Position numbers and translations under genes: made by a program | Part shown: positions 16,261 to 25,998 of the stretch, in pieces | How positions within the stretch are numbered: position 1 is the stretch's first letter | How the letters are laid out: every line of letters begins with the position of its first letter | Notes under the pieces: generated by a model | Databases searched by the model: none | Seen by the model: only the letters and a program-made list of their open reading frames with translations | What the model was told of the DNA's origin: nothing | Origin: CAYPNF01 sp964411985 | Lineage (GTDB): Bacteria > Verrucomicrobiota > Verrucomicrobiia > Limisphaerales > J093 | Direction: 5' to 3' | DNA length: 45,778 bases | Assembly (NCBI GenBank): GCA_964411985.1 | Contig: CAYPNF010000060.1 | Coordinates: 1-45,778 of the forward strand

Positions 16261-17136
16261 ATGATACATGATGTGCTCGCCAAGGTGCAGACTGAACCCC
16301 TTTCGGAGGGGCAGCGAAAGGCCTTGATAACGCTTTTGGTGGATGAGGACCCTGCGGTCTACCGCAAGATCCGAGGGATTCTGCTTGCCGGAGGTGTGTC
16401 CACCATCGGGTGGATTCGTCCGTGCACGCTGAGCAGCGATCCGGTACTCCGAAGGCGTGCCCAGGAGATCATTCATCATCTCCTCTGCGAAGAGGCGGAT
16501 GCGGCGTTCCTGCATTTTTGTCAGACCTACGGTGAGGACTTGAACTTGGAGCAGGGGGTATGGCTGCTCGCCGCGACTCACTACCCCGAGATCAACCGAG
16601 ATGCCTACACGGCCCTTCTGGATAGTTTTGCCGGTGAATTGAAAGAGCGGTTGGAGAATGAAACCAGTCCGGCTTTGATCCTGGAGGCGATCAACCGCTA
16701 TTTGTTTGGCGAGTTGAGCTTCTCGGGAAATCAGGAACAGTACTACGATCCGGACAACAGCTACCTCAACCGTGTCATTGACCGCCGTTCCGGTAACCCG
16801 ATCAGCTTGTGCGTCGTCTACTGGCTCTTGGCCAAACGCCTTCAACTCCCCGTGGTGGGAATCGGCATGCCGGGTCATTTCGTCTGCCGCTATCAATCTC
16901 CGACCGATTCGATCTACATTGATCCCTTTAACCGGGGCCGGCTACTGACGAGGGCGGACTGCATCAAGTACCTCCAACAAAGTTCTCACGGTTTTCACGA
17001 GAGCTTCCTCAGTCCAGTTTCCTCAGCTCGGGCCTTGATGCGGATCTGCTCCAATTTGCACCAGGTCTATTCCCATCTCAACATGCGTGAGGAGAGTGCC
17101 CGGTTGCAGCGATACCTGGTGGCTTTGGTCAAATAG
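16261..17136 (+). CDS. SirB1-like / transglutaminase-like protein
   Basis: From the ATG at 16261 the product has 291 residues; a GTG at 16237 adds eight residues and is less likely. The motif DNSYLNRVIDRRSGNPISLC is followed by VVYWLLAKRLQLPVVGIGMP and GHFVCRY. This is the SirB1 N-terminal domain, related to transglutaminases, with the Cys and His that could form a catalytic pair. The N-terminal 140 residues are helical and HEAT-like. Roles of the family are poorly known. The gene is convergent with clpC and separated from it by an intrinsic terminator hairpin. Confidence 0.85.
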   Translation: MIHDVLAKVQTEPLSEGQRKALITLLVDEDPAVYRKIRGILLAGGVSTIGWIRPCTLSSDPVLRRRAQEIIHHLLCEEADAAFLHFCQTYGEDLNLEQGVWLLAATHYPEINRDAYTALLDSFAGELKERLENETSPALILEAINRYLFGELSFSGNQEQYYDPDNSYLNRVIDRRSGNPISLCVVYWLLAKRLQLPVVGIGMPGHFVCRYQSPTDSIYIDPFNRGRLLTRADCIKYLQQSSHGFHESFLSPVSSARALMRICSNLHQVYSHLNMREESARLQRYLVALVK

Positions 17137-17165
17137 AAAACCGGGGAGCAGGCAAACTCCCCGGT
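17137..17165 (-). terminator. Intrinsic terminator of the clpC operon
   Basis: On the minus strand ACCGGGGAG pairs perfectly with CTCCCCGGT around an 8-base loop, followed directly by TTTT. It lies 25 bases after the clpC stop. The stem can also stop the convergent plus-strand gene, although the T-run exists only on the minus strand. Confidence 0.8.
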
Positions 17166-17189
17166 CGTTGAAATACGGTCTGCCGATGT

Positions 17190-19682
17190 CTACCTCGACA
17201 CCGGATCTTCCGAGGCCCTTTTTTGCGAGAAGGTGAGCTTATCCGCTTCCACACTGACCAGGATCGGGTCGTTCTCGTGGAGATTTCCCCGGATGATTTC
17301 CTCAGCCAGCGGGTCTTCGAGATACCGTTCGACGGAGCGACGCATGGGACGTGCGCCGTAGGCGGGATCGAATCCTTTCTCGGTCAGGAAGTCCTTGGCC
17401 TTGGCATCCAGTTCCAGCTTGATGTTCTTGTGCTTGAGCCGTTCCATGACCTTGGCGACTTCGAGGTCGAGGATCTGGATCAGCTCGGGCTTGTTCAGCG
17501 ACCGGAATACAATCACATCGTCGAGCCGGTTGAGGAATTCAGGCCGGAAGACCTTTTTCGCCTCCTCCAGGATGCGGTCTTTCATCTTTTCGTAATTGGC
17601 CTCGTCCGAGGATGCGGTGAAGCCAATGGTGCCTTGCTTGCGCAGGACCTCGGAGCCCACGTTGGAAGTGAGCAGGATGATCGTGTTCCGGAAATCAATC
17701 GCCCTTCCCACACTATCCGTCAGTTTGCCCTCCTCCAAGATCTGAAGGAGCATGTTCATCACGTCCGGGTGGGCTTTTTCCACCTCGTCGAATAGAACCA
17801 CACAGTAGGGCTTGCGCCGCACTTGCTCGGAGAGTTGGCCGCCTTCCTCGTAGCCCACGTATCCGGGAGGAGAGCCGACCAAACGGGACACATTGAACTT
17901 CTCCATGTACTCACTCATGTCGAGTTGAATGAGGGATTTTGAGTCACCAAACATCTGCTCAGCCAGTGTCTTGGCCAGGAGGGTCTTTCCAACGCCGGTG
18001 GGTCCCAGCAAGGCGAAAGTGCCGATGGGGCGCTTCGGGTCTTTCAGATCGGCGCGGGAACGTCGCAGGGCCTTACACATGGCAGTGACGGCTTCGCTTT
18101 GGCCGACAACCACCTTGGTCAGTTCTTCCTCCATCGCCATCAATTTGGCCGCCTCGCCCTGTTCCATGCGCTTCAGGGGGATGCCAGTCCACTTGGCGAC
18201 CACGTGCAGGATGTCTTCCTCGTCCACTTTCACGCGCTTTTCATCGCGGTTGGTCTTCCAAGTGGTCAGCACCGACTCAAGCTTTTCTTTGGCCTGCTTT
18301 TCCTTGTCGCGCATCGAGGCGGCGCCCTCGAAATCCTGCTCCTTGATGGCGCGCTCTTTCTTCACCTTGATTTGCTCAATCTCCCCTTCGAGGTTCTTGA
18401 CGTCCGGGGGGCGCGTCATGGCACCGATGCGAGCCCGGGCACCCGCTTCATCCATCACATCGATCGCTTTGTCGGGGAGGAACCGGCCGGTAATATAGCG
18501 GTCGGAAAGTTTGACTGCGGCCTCGACTGCCTGGTCCGTCAAATTGATCTTGTGGTGATCCTCGTACTTGGGGCGGAGTCCCTTGAGGATCTGGACCGCT
18601 TCCTCAATCGAAGGCGGCTCCACTTTGACACTTTGGAAGCGCCTTTCCAGCGCTGCGTCCTTCTCGATGTATTTGCGGTATTCGTTGAGCGTGGTCGCTC
18701 CGATACACTGCAGTTCACCGCGGCTCAGGGCCGGTTTGATGATGTTGGATGCGTCCATAGTCCCTTCGGCAGAACCCGCCCCCACAATCGTGTGCAACTC
18801 ATCGATGAACAGGATCACGTTCTTGGCCCTGCGGATCTCGTCCATCACGGCTTTGATCCGTTCCTCGAACTGGCCGCGGTACTTGGTACCCGCCACCATG
18901 AGTGCTAGATCGAGGGTGATCACCCGCTTTTCGCGGAGCAATTCTGGCACATTGCCTCGTGAGATTTCCTGAGCCAAACCTTCCACGATCGCCGTTTTTC
19001 CCACCCCGGCTTCGCCAAGCAAGACAGGATTATTCTTGGTGCGCCGGCAAAGGATCTGGATCACCCGTTCGATCTCGTTTTGACGCCCGATGACCGGGTC
19101 CATTTCCCCCTTGCGGGCGATTTCGGTGAGGTCACGGCCAAAAGCCTTGAGCGCGGGGGTCTTGACTTCCCCTTTCTTCTCCGAAGGTTTCTCCGCGGCT
19201 TCCGTCGCCTGGGGTTCCTCTTGGGCGGCGAAGTTGGGATCCAGCTCCTTCAGTATCTCCTGCCGGGTTTGCTCGATGTCGACGTCCAGGTTCTTCAAAA
19301 CGCGCGCTGCCACCCCATCTCCCTCCCGCAGCAGACCAAGGAGAATGTGTTCGGTTCCCACGTAGGTGTGATTCAGGGCCTTCGCCTCTTTGGCTGCCAG
19401 CGAGAGCACTTTTTTCACCCTGGGCGTGTAGGGAATGTTTCCGATCATTTTCTGGTCGGGGCCCGTTCCAACCTGCTTTTCGACTTCCATGCGGACGGTT
19501 TCCAAGTCCAGCCCCATCTTCTGCAGGACGTTCACGGCTACTCCCTGGCCCAGCTTAATCAGGCCAAGCAAGAGGTGTTCCGTACCCACGAAATTGTGGT
19601 TGAAACGATCAGCCTCCTTCCGGGCCAGGGCCAGCACTTGCTGCGCACGTGGCGTGAAGTTCTGCATCGATTCTTCGCTCAT
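17190..19682 (-). CDS. clpC: ClpC-type AAA+ unfoldase
   Basis: The 830-residue protein has two Clp N-terminal repeats (residues about 8-145, each with VGTEHLLLGL or a close variant). The first AAA+ domain has Walker A LLGEAGVGKT (221-230) and Walker B VILFIDELHT. A middle region contains the UVR-like segment EQDFEGAASMRDKEKQ, characteristic of ClpC rather than ClpA or ClpB. The second AAA+ domain has GPTGVGKTLLAKTLAE. With ClpP it degrades proteins, including those marked by McsB arginine phosphorylation. A second start candidate is the Met at residue 6. It is the last gene of the ilvE-mcsA-mcsB-clpC run, 34 bases after mcsB, and ends in a terminator. Confidence 0.95.
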   Translation of the reverse strand: MSEESMQNFTPRAQQVLALARKEADRFNHNFVGTEHLLLGLIKLGQGVAVNVLQKMGLDLETVRMEVEKQVGTGPDQKMIGNIPYTPRVKKVLSLAAKEAKALNHTYVGTEHILLGLLREGDGVAARVLKNLDVDIEQTRQEILKELDPNFAAQEEPQATEAAEKPSEKKGEVKTPALKAFGRDLTEIARKGEMDPVIGRQNEIERVIQILCRRTKNNPVLLGEAGVGKTAIVEGLAQEISRGNVPELLREKRVITLDLALMVAGTKYRGQFEERIKAVMDEIRRAKNVILFIDELHTIVGAGSAEGTMDASNIIKPALSRGELQCIGATTLNEYRKYIEKDAALERRFQSVKVEPPSIEEAVQILKGLRPKYEDHHKINLTDQAVEAAVKLSDRYITGRFLPDKAIDVMDEAGARARIGAMTRPPDVKNLEGEIEQIKVKKERAIKEQDFEGAASMRDKEKQAKEKLESVLTTWKTNRDEKRVKVDEEDILHVVAKWTGIPLKRMEQGEAAKLMAMEEELTKVVVGQSEAVTAMCKALRRSRADLKDPKRPIGTFALLGPTGVGKTLLAKTLAEQMFGDSKSLIQLDMSEYMEKFNVSRLVGSPPGYVGYEEGGQLSEQVRRKPYCVVLFDEVEKAHPDVMNMLLQILEEGKLTDSVGRAIDFRNTIILLTSNVGSEVLRKQGTIGFTASSDEANYEKMKDRILEEAKKVFRPEFLNRLDDVIVFRSLNKPELIQILDLEVAKVMERLKHKNIKLELDAKAKDFLTEKGFDPAYGARPMRRSVERYLEDPLAEEIIRGNLHENDPILVSVEADKLTFSQKRASEDPVSR

Positions 19683-19716
19683 ATCAGTATTGTCAGTTTA
19701 CTTTTGCCTCTCAGCC

Positions 19717-20817
19717 TCAAGAAGCTGGCTTGTCCAGCGGGGGAGGGGGAGGCGTCTGCGGCCTCTTCACTCCACTGAGCCTGTCGCGCATCATGTCGGC
19801 ACGCAGGACGTCTCTCTCTTCGGCGGAAAGTTTTTCGGAATATTTCAGCTGCAAATGGGCCGGCTGGGTGATCACAAAAAGCTCGTCCACCAAAGCCCGC
19901 TCCACTCCCGGAAACATCGCCATGTCCACCCCCAAGCGCATCAGGGAAAGAAGATTCATCGTCTCCTTGGAGGAGATGCTATGCGCGTTGGCCAGGATCC
20001 CATAGGCTCGGCCGATGTGGTTGAGGACGGTCTTTCTCTTCTTCTCCATCAGGGAGGCCCGGGCGTTCTCCTCATGCTCGATGATCTGTGCGACCACCTT
20101 GCTGAGCCGCTCCACAATCTCGGCCTCGCTCTCCCCCAGAGTCATCTGGTTGGAAACCTGAAAGACATTTCCCAGGGCTTCCGTGCCTTCCCCATAGAAG
20201 CCGCGTACCGCTAAGCCGAGCTTGTTGACGGCCTGAATGATCTGGTTGATTTGCTCTGCCAGAACCAGCGCTGGCAGGTGCAACATGGCACTGACCCGAA
20301 TCCCGGTTCCCAGGTTGGTAGGACAAGCCGTCAAATACCCCAGTTCGGCGGTAAAAGCAAAATCGAGCTTCTGTTCGAGGAGAGTATCGATCTGGTCGAT
20401 GGCCAGCCACGCCTCTCGCAGTTGAAGACCTGGCCGGAGGGACTGCATACGCAGATGATCCTCCTCGTTGACCATGACGCAAATGGATTCGCCCCGGTTC
20501 AGGATCAGGCTGCTGCCGGTGCCCTTGGCAGCGTGCTCGCGGCTGATCAGATGACGTTCCACCAGGATCTGCTTGTCCAAGGCAGCTAACCCTTCCATGG
20601 ATTCTGAAAACGAGTCTGCCATCTGAGGAAGGTTCTCCACCGCTGGCTGAATGAGGTTGCAGGCTCGTACCCGGTCTGCCTTCTTGGCCCAACCAGGAAA
20701 CGCCATGTCCTTCAGGTTTCGAGCAAGCCGCACCCGGCTCGACAAAACAATCCAATCGGAGGGCCCGGTTCGCTTCGCCGATTCCGAAGGCTGAACCAAA
20801 AACTCATGAAGATTCAT
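19717..20817 (-). CDS. mcsB: Protein-arginine kinase McsB
   Basis: McsB transfers phosphate to arginine residues of damaged proteins, which marks them for ClpCP. The 366-residue product has the phosphagen-kinase features: SDWIVLSSRVRLARNL, VMVNEEDHLRMQSL, YLTACPTNLGTGIRVSAMLH (with the active-site Cys) and the late segment NLLSLMRLGVDMAMFPGV. Length matches the family. The ATG at 20817 is only three bases after the mcsA stop, and a GTG immediately before it is an alternative start. The C-terminal tail is Pro-rich. The gene is tightly linked to mcsA and clpC, which supports function as a set. Confidence 0.95.
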   Translation of the reverse strand: MNLHEFLVQPSESAKRTGPSDWIVLSSRVRLARNLKDMAFPGWAKKADRVRACNLIQPAVENLPQMADSFSESMEGLAALDKQILVERHLISREHAAKGTGSSLILNRGESICVMVNEEDHLRMQSLRPGLQLREAWLAIDQIDTLLEQKLDFAFTAELGYLTACPTNLGTGIRVSAMLHLPALVLAEQINQIIQAVNKLGLAVRGFYGEGTEALGNVFQVSNQMTLGESEAEIVERLSKVVAQIIEHEENARASLMEKKRKTVLNHIGRAYGILANAHSISSKETMNLLSLMRLGVDMAMFPGVERALVDELFVITQPAHLQLKYSEKLSAEERDVLRADMMRDRLSGVKRPQTPPPPPLDKPAS

Positions 20818-20820
20818 CAC

Positions 20821-21327
20821 TTAAACGGTCAGAGCACCGCTGACAACCTCGCGCAGTGCCTTGATCTCATCCCGCAGATGCGCCGCTTCCTCATAATTCT
20901 CCGAGGTGACCGCCAGCTCGAGCCGCTTCTGCAGAAGTTTTACTTTTTCGAGAACGTCCTTGCCTCGTTGCTGTCCTTTGGGAACCTTGCCCACGTGGTG
21001 GGTTCCCTTGTGCATGGTCTTGAGAAGGCCCTCCAGCCCCTCACTGAAAGTCTGGTAGCAAGATGGGCAACCCAACCGGCCCGACTTCTTGAAGTCGGCC
21101 TGCGTGAAACCACAGACGGAACAGGAGATTTCCCCTCCGACCGCATGGGGGACTTCCTGTGCCGAGCCTAACCCCATGAGCAGGTCAGCTAGTGAGAAGC
21201 CCGTAGGGTCATCCACCCCCTTGGCTTTGGAGCAATCCTCGCACAGATCCACCTTCTTGATCTTCCCATCGATCATCTGGGTAAGGTGGACCTTTGCTTC
21301 GTTCTGCTTGCAGATCATGCACAACAT
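20821..21327 (-). CDS. mcsA: McsA, zinc-binding activator of McsB
   Basis: McsA stimulates the McsB kinase. The 168-residue product, from the ATG at 21327, has paired cysteines at 3/6, 29/32, 69/72 and 87/90, which form two zinc sites, and a C-terminal UVR motif (about 132-161, LQKRLELAVTSENYEEAAHL). This is the standard McsA layout. A frame start at 21354 adds nine residues that do not look conserved. It lies 58 bases after ilvE and immediately before mcsB. No ctsR, the repressor that opens the Firmicutes operon, is found next to it, so control must differ. Confidence 0.93.
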   Translation of the reverse strand: MLCMICKQNEAKVHLTQMIDGKIKKVDLCEDCSKAKGVDDPTGFSLADLLMGLGSAQEVPHAVGGEISCSVCGFTQADFKKSGRLGCPSCYQTFSEGLEGLLKTMHKGTHHVGKVPKGQQRGKDVLEKVKLLQKRLELAVTSENYEEAAHLRDEIKALREVVSGALTV

Positions 21328-21385
21328 AGACCCTATACTGCTATATCGGCGCAATACCTCTTCGAGTCAAGGGACGCCAACCCGT

Positions 21386-22258
21386 TCATTTCCAGATGGG
21401 TTCGCCCGAGCTTTTCACAAGTGACTTGTACTGACTCACTAACATGCGGGTGTGGGGGCCAGGTTTGCCCTCGCCGATCTGGCGTCCGTCGATCTTGACC
21501 ACCGGCACAATCTCCGCCCCTGTCCCGGTCAAAAAGCACTCATCAGCGACGTAGCAGTCATAACGTGTTAATGTTGATTCGCTTACGTCAAGGCCTGACT
21601 CTTGTGCGAGTTCCATGACCACTCCACGCGTGATTCCGTAAAGTGCCCCGCAGTGAAGAGGAGGTGTGAAAAGCTTCTTCCCTTTGATGATAAACAGGTT
21701 ATCCCCAGTGCATTCGGCCACGTAACCCTGGGAGTTGAGCATGATGGCTTCCTCGACCCCGGCAAGGTTGGCTTCGATCTTGGCTAGGATGTTGTTGAGG
21801 TAGTTGAGCGATTTGATGGCCGGGTTGACCGCATTGTGGAGATTGCGCGTGGTGGGCACGGTCACGATGGCCATCCCTGCCTCATAAAGCTCAGCTGGGT
21901 ACAATTGAATCTTATCCGCAATGATGACTACAGAAGGATTCTTGCAGCGGTTGGGATTCAGGCCAAGGGTACCTACCCCTCGCGTGACCAAGAGACGGAT
22001 ATACCCATCCCGAAGTTTGTTCGCACGGCAGGTCTTGACCACCGCCTCCATGACCTCGGCGTGGCTCATCGGGATTGTCAGCAAAATGGCCTTGGCGGAG
22101 TCAAAGAGCCGGTCAATGTGCTCTTTCAGCTTGAATACCCGGCCGTTGTAAGCACGGATGCCTTCAAAAATCCCGTCGCCGTAAAGGAGTCCGTGATCAA
22201 AAACGGAGACTTTTGCGTTCTTCTCGTTACAATATTTGCCGTCAATGAAGATCTTCAT
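21386..22258 (-). CDS. ilvE: Branched-chain amino acid aminotransferase
   Basis: IlvE moves the amino group between glutamate and the keto acids of leucine, isoleucine and valine, using PLP. The 290-residue product has DHGLLYGDGIFEGIRAY near the start, the PLP lysine in NPAIKSLNYLNN (Lys149), EAIMLNSQGYVAECTGDNLF and the late CFLTGTGAEIVPV, all typical of fold-type IV aminotransferases. D-amino-acid transaminase or aminodeoxychorismate lyase are related alternatives, but the motifs fit IlvE best. The gene is the first of a minus-strand run that continues into mcsA, an unusual pairing. It is divergent from the OPT transporter across 121 bases. Confidence 0.9.
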   Translation of the reverse strand: MKIFIDGKYCNEKNAKVSVFDHGLLYGDGIFEGIRAYNGRVFKLKEHIDRLFDSAKAILLTIPMSHAEVMEAVVKTCRANKLRDGYIRLLVTRGVGTLGLNPNRCKNPSVVIIADKIQLYPAELYEAGMAIVTVPTTRNLHNAVNPAIKSLNYLNNILAKIEANLAGVEEAIMLNSQGYVAECTGDNLFIIKGKKLFTPPLHCGALYGITRGVVMELAQESGLDVSESTLTRYDCYVADECFLTGTGAEIVPVVKIDGRQIGEGKPGPHTRMLVSQYKSLVKSSGEPIWK

Positions 22259-22379
22259 GCCTTCGAAGGAGAAGCCTAAGGGACGGTTCTACAACAAGCA
22301 ATACTTTCCCCATCGCCATATCATCGTCGAAGCTGGGCTTGAAATCTCAAACGTATCCGCGTAGCTGTCTGGGCAACGA

Positions 22380-24743
22380 ATGAGTAATCCATCGCCCACC
22401 GGGGTGTCCGAAAGACGTACATCGGTCTCGGAAGGAACATCACCCGCGCCGTTTGCTCCCTATATTCCCGCTGGGGCAAACGTCCGAGAGTTGACTTTCG
22501 GACCCTTGGTGGTTGGGACTTTGCTCGGCTTGGTCTTTGGGGCTTCTTCCCTCTACCTGGTGCTAAAAGTGGGGCTCACGGTGAGTGCTTCCATTCCCGT
22601 GGCGGTGATTTCCATCACTCTTTTCAAGCTCCTGAGTCGATTTGGCTTTCGAGAGACCACCATTCTCGAGAACAACATCGTGCAGACGGCGGGATCGGCG
22701 GGTGAGTCCATTGCATTTGGCGTGGGGGTAACCATGCCAGCGATCATGATCTTGGGATTTGATTTGGGTTTGCCCACCGTAACCCTAGTCTCAGTGCTGG
22801 GAGGAGTCCTGGGAGTTTTGATGATGATTCCCCTGCGCCGCGCTCTGATTGTGGCTCAGCACGGGAGGCTGAAGTTTCCGGAGGGGACGGCTTGTGCGGA
22901 GGTGCTAAAGGCGGGCGCTTGCGATGTGTCGCGAGCGGAGGCGGCGGGATTGGAGGGGCGGCCTAGCGAGGCCATTCCCAAGGAGGGGCAGCGGACGGAT
23001 GCGTTAACGATTTTCGCCGGCTTTGGGATCGGCCTGTTCTACAAAGCGTTGATGATGCTCTTTCGGCTCTGGAAAGACATCCCAGAGAGGATCTTTGGAG
23101 CGCCGCTGCGGGGAGGATCGCTTTCTGCCGAGATCTCTCCGGAGTTGTTGGGGGTGGGGTACATCATTGGGCCAAAAGTCGCTTCGGTGATGTGCGCGGG
23201 CGGGGTGCTTTCCTACCTGGTCCTGATTCCGGCTATTATGTTTTTTGGGGAGAAGGTGGTGGGTGCGGTCTCTCCCGGCACAGTGCCGATCAGCGAGATG
23301 GGACCGCACGACATTCGGGGGGCTTATATCCTCTACATTGGCGCGGGTGCGGTGGCGGCAGGCGGGATCATCAGCGTGTTTCGTTCTCTACCCACGATCT
23401 GGCACGGGCTTCGGGAGGGGTTACGGGATCTTTGGGGAGGGGCCTCGCAGGCTCGGGAGACGGTGCGAACGGATCGCGATTTCACGATGAAAACCGTCGT
23501 GCTGGGATGCATCGCTTTGCTCGTTGCCATCGTGTCGTCGAAGCCGCTTCACATGAACGTACTAGGTGCCATCCTGATCCTGATTTTCGGGTTCATTTTT
23601 GTCACGGTCTCCTCCAGGTTAACCGGCGAGATTGGCTCCTCGTCCAATCCCATTTCGGGAATGACGGTGGCAACCCTGCTTCTGACCTGCCTCATCTTCC
23701 TCATCCTGAATTGGACGGACAGCCACTACTTCGTCACCGCTCTCTCGGTGGGAGGCATCGTCTGTATTGCCGCTTCCAATGGCGGGACCACCTCCCAGGA
23801 CTTGAAGACCGGATTCCTGGTCGGGGCTACGCCCAAGTCCCAGCAGATCGCGATTCTGATAGGCACGGTGACTTCGGCCTTATTGTTGGGCCCGATCCTG
23901 CTTCAATTGAATGATGCGGCAACGGTGTACGTGCCGCTGAGTCAGCAAGCTTCCTTCCCTGCGTCTGTGGCGGTTCCTCGCGAGGCCTTGGAAATCAAAG
24001 AGAAGATTCGTGGTCCCCAGGCAAGTCTGGATCCCAAGGAATACTACGTTTGGCACAATACGAACGCGACGCTTTGCCCGCCCGGTCGGTATTTGGTGGA
24101 TGATGCTGGCAAGCCAGCCTACCTGGTGGATCCAGGAATCAACGGACTCCACAACACCCGGCCGGATGGCACGAAGGTCGAGAAATTCGACGCGCCGAAA
24201 GCAACGCTGATTTCCTACATCATCAAGGGCATTCTAAGCCGCGAATTGCCTTGGGGATTGGTTCTCCTTGGCGTGATGATCGCGTTAGTCCTGGAGATGT
24301 CACTCATCCCTTCCCTTGCCTTTGCAGTTGGGGTTTACCTGCCGCTTTCCAGTTCCACCCCGATCTTTATCGGTGGGGTGGTGCGCTGGTTGGTAGATCA
24401 GTATCTTCGAAAGAAGCACCGGGGTTCCAACCTGACCGAGACTGAGTTGGCGGCGGAGAGTGACAAAAGCCCAGGGGTACTTATGGCGTCGGGGTACATC
24501 GCAGGGGGTGCGATTACCGGCATTCTCATCGCCTTCACCGCAGGCTTCGCGGACCCCAACGCGGCTGGGCTTCGAGCTGGAATGGCGAGCTTCAACGCAT
24601 CCGTAGCTGCGTGGTCGGAAAAGAACCCCTTCTACACGGGGAGCTACAGCGATCTGCTGTCCTTGATTCCCTTCGCGGTCTTAATTGTTCTTCTCTATCT
24701 TACTGGACGGGAACTATTTGTTTCGAAAAGAACCGTGGAGTGA
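22380..24743 (+). CDS. OPT-family oligopeptide transporter
   Basis: The 787-residue protein is an integral inner-membrane carrier of the OPT family, with about 14-16 hydrophobic segments. Motifs typical of the bacterial branch are seen: NNIVQTAGSAGESIAFGVG near residue 97, LKFPEGTACAEVLKAG near 160, SSNPISGMTVATLL near 420, and ASNGGTTSQDLKTGFLVGAT near 465. Known members move oligopeptides or metal-siderophore complexes, driven by protons. Substrate cannot be read from the sequence. A hydrophilic loop (about residues 520-620) is longer than in most. It is monocistronic as far as can be seen, convergent with the hydrolase gene; 193 bases without clear features separate them. Confidence 0.9.
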   Translation: MSNPSPTGVSERRTSVSEGTSPAPFAPYIPAGANVRELTFGPLVVGTLLGLVFGASSLYLVLKVGLTVSASIPVAVISITLFKLLSRFGFRETTILENNIVQTAGSAGESIAFGVGVTMPAIMILGFDLGLPTVTLVSVLGGVLGVLMMIPLRRALIVAQHGRLKFPEGTACAEVLKAGACDVSRAEAAGLEGRPSEAIPKEGQRTDALTIFAGFGIGLFYKALMMLFRLWKDIPERIFGAPLRGGSLSAEISPELLGVGYIIGPKVASVMCAGGVLSYLVLIPAIMFFGEKVVGAVSPGTVPISEMGPHDIRGAYILYIGAGAVAAGGIISVFRSLPTIWHGLREGLRDLWGGASQARETVRTDRDFTMKTVVLGCIALLVAIVSSKPLHMNVLGAILILIFGFIFVTVSSRLTGEIGSSSNPISGMTVATLLLTCLIFLILNWTDSHYFVTALSVGGIVCIAASNGGTTSQDLKTGFLVGATPKSQQIAILIGTVTSALLLGPILLQLNDAATVYVPLSQQASFPASVAVPREALEIKEKIRGPQASLDPKEYYVWHNTNATLCPPGRYLVDDAGKPAYLVDPGINGLHNTRPDGTKVEKFDAPKATLISYIIKGILSRELPWGLVLLGVMIALVLEMSLIPSLAFAVGVYLPLSSSTPIFIGGVVRWLVDQYLRKKHRGSNLTETELAAESDKSPGVLMASGYIAGGAITGILIAFTAGFADPNAAGLRAGMASFNASVAAWSEKNPFYTGSYSDLLSLIPFAVLIVLLYLTGRELFVSKRTVE

Positions 24744-24936
24744 AGTTGGCGCGCTCTTCCGGCCGCGGCTGAACATGGGAAAGCTGGCAAAAAAAATGGC
24801 GCACGTACTCCTTGACTCTCAGGCCCAGGAATAGAATACTGTCCTTGGTCTTGGCGGTATCGTTTCTTCATCGGGTTCCCCACCCGACTCCTCCTTGGCG
24901 AACTGCCAAGACCACTCTTTTTCGCACTGCTTCCTC

Positions 24937-25998
24937 TCACGCTGGCCTTCTGAGGTGTTTTTCAAGCCAGCCTAATGTGCTTTGCCACATCTTGGGAGTG
25001 TAGGCATGGCCAACTCCCGGATAGAGAATACTCTGGAATGCCTCGCTACTTTGAAACAGTTCGTAGATAGGGCGGACTGCTTTCTCCACCGCGAGGACAC
25101 CCTGAGCGGGCGACCCTGCGTCTTCTTCCCCAGATTGGAAAAGGATCGGTCTTGGGGCGATGAGGGCGACGACGGATTCGGTGTCGAATCGGGAAAGAAT
25201 ACCCGGCACATAGTAATAGATACCGTGGTGCTTCAGACCTTGGGAGCGGATCAGGTCTTCATAGCGGGTGAGGCATGCGACCGCTACCCCGCATCGAGGT
25301 CGCTCATCCAGCGCCATGAGCCACCACGTGCGGGTGGAGCCCATGCTGATTCCTGTGACTCCGATTCTCTCTGCATCCACTTCCGGCCGCGTGCAGAGGT
25401 AGTCCAAGGCCATCAGGTCATCGCGCACGATCATTCCCCACAGGGATCTTCCCAGCCAAAAGTTGAACTTGCTCGCGGTCATTTCCCCGGAAGCACCGGT
25501 GTCCACGGGGCCACCTGGCCCTTTCCCGTTCCGTTCTCCGAAGCAGCAGGCATCGATGGCCAGCACAGCGTAGCCCTGCTTGGCCAGAGCAGGGCCCGGC
25601 GGCAGTGGCAGGGCGTTGGTACCGAAGAGTTCCTCTTTTCCAATGGGATATTGGTCCCCATGCCAATGGTGATAGAGGATGGCCGGGACTTTGCCAGAAC
25701 GCCGTTCAGGCAGAAGGAAGTACCCCGGAACGGTGGATCCGGCACCGTTGTCGAACTGGAACTTCTCCACGCTGTATCCGTCGAACTTAGTCCGGGAGAG
25801 GATTTTGACGCTGGGGTTCTTGGGGCGAGGCGGGAGGTTGCCCAACAGCTGCCAGAGTTCGCTTCGGATCCACTGTTTCCGACTGTGCCATGATGGCAGG
25901 TCGACAGGTGCCACGAAAGGCGCAGCCATTGGGCTTGCTGCCAGCCAGGCCTCGGTCGTATCCGACTTGATGTCCTCTGATGGTGGTGGAGAACTCAT
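24937..25998 (-). CDS. Alpha/beta hydrolase (dienelactone hydrolase / acetyl-xylan-esterase-like)
   Basis: The 353-residue product, from the ATG at 25998, has the nucleophile elbow VTGISMGSTR (Ser218), the acid likely in GEEDAGSPAQG, and the histidine in YPGVGHAYTP. The middle block ILYHHWHGDQYPIGKEELFG and IDACCFGER is common in large Planctomycetes/Verrucomicrobia esterase-like hydrolases. The N-terminal 55 residues resemble a short helical lead (RSELWQLLGNLPPRP) found in the same group. No convincing signal peptide is seen, so it may be cytoplasmic. A TTG start at 26019 is possible. The substrate is unknown; carbohydrate or organic-acid esters are plausible from the neighbours. Confidence 0.8.
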   Translation of the reverse strand: MSSPPPSEDIKSDTTEAWLAASPMAAPFVAPVDLPSWHSRKQWIRSELWQLLGNLPPRPKNPSVKILSRTKFDGYSVEKFQFDNGAGSTVPGYFLLPERRSGKVPAILYHHWHGDQYPIGKEELFGTNALPLPPGPALAKQGYAVLAIDACCFGERNGKGPGGPVDTGASGEMTASKFNFWLGRSLWGMIVRDDLMALDYLCTRPEVDAERIGVTGISMGSTRTWWLMALDERPRCGVAVACLTRYEDLIRSQGLKHHGIYYYVPGILSRFDTESVVALIAPRPILFQSGEEDAGSPAQGVLAVEKAVRPIYELFQSSEAFQSILYPGVGHAYTPKMWQSTLGWLEKHLRRPA

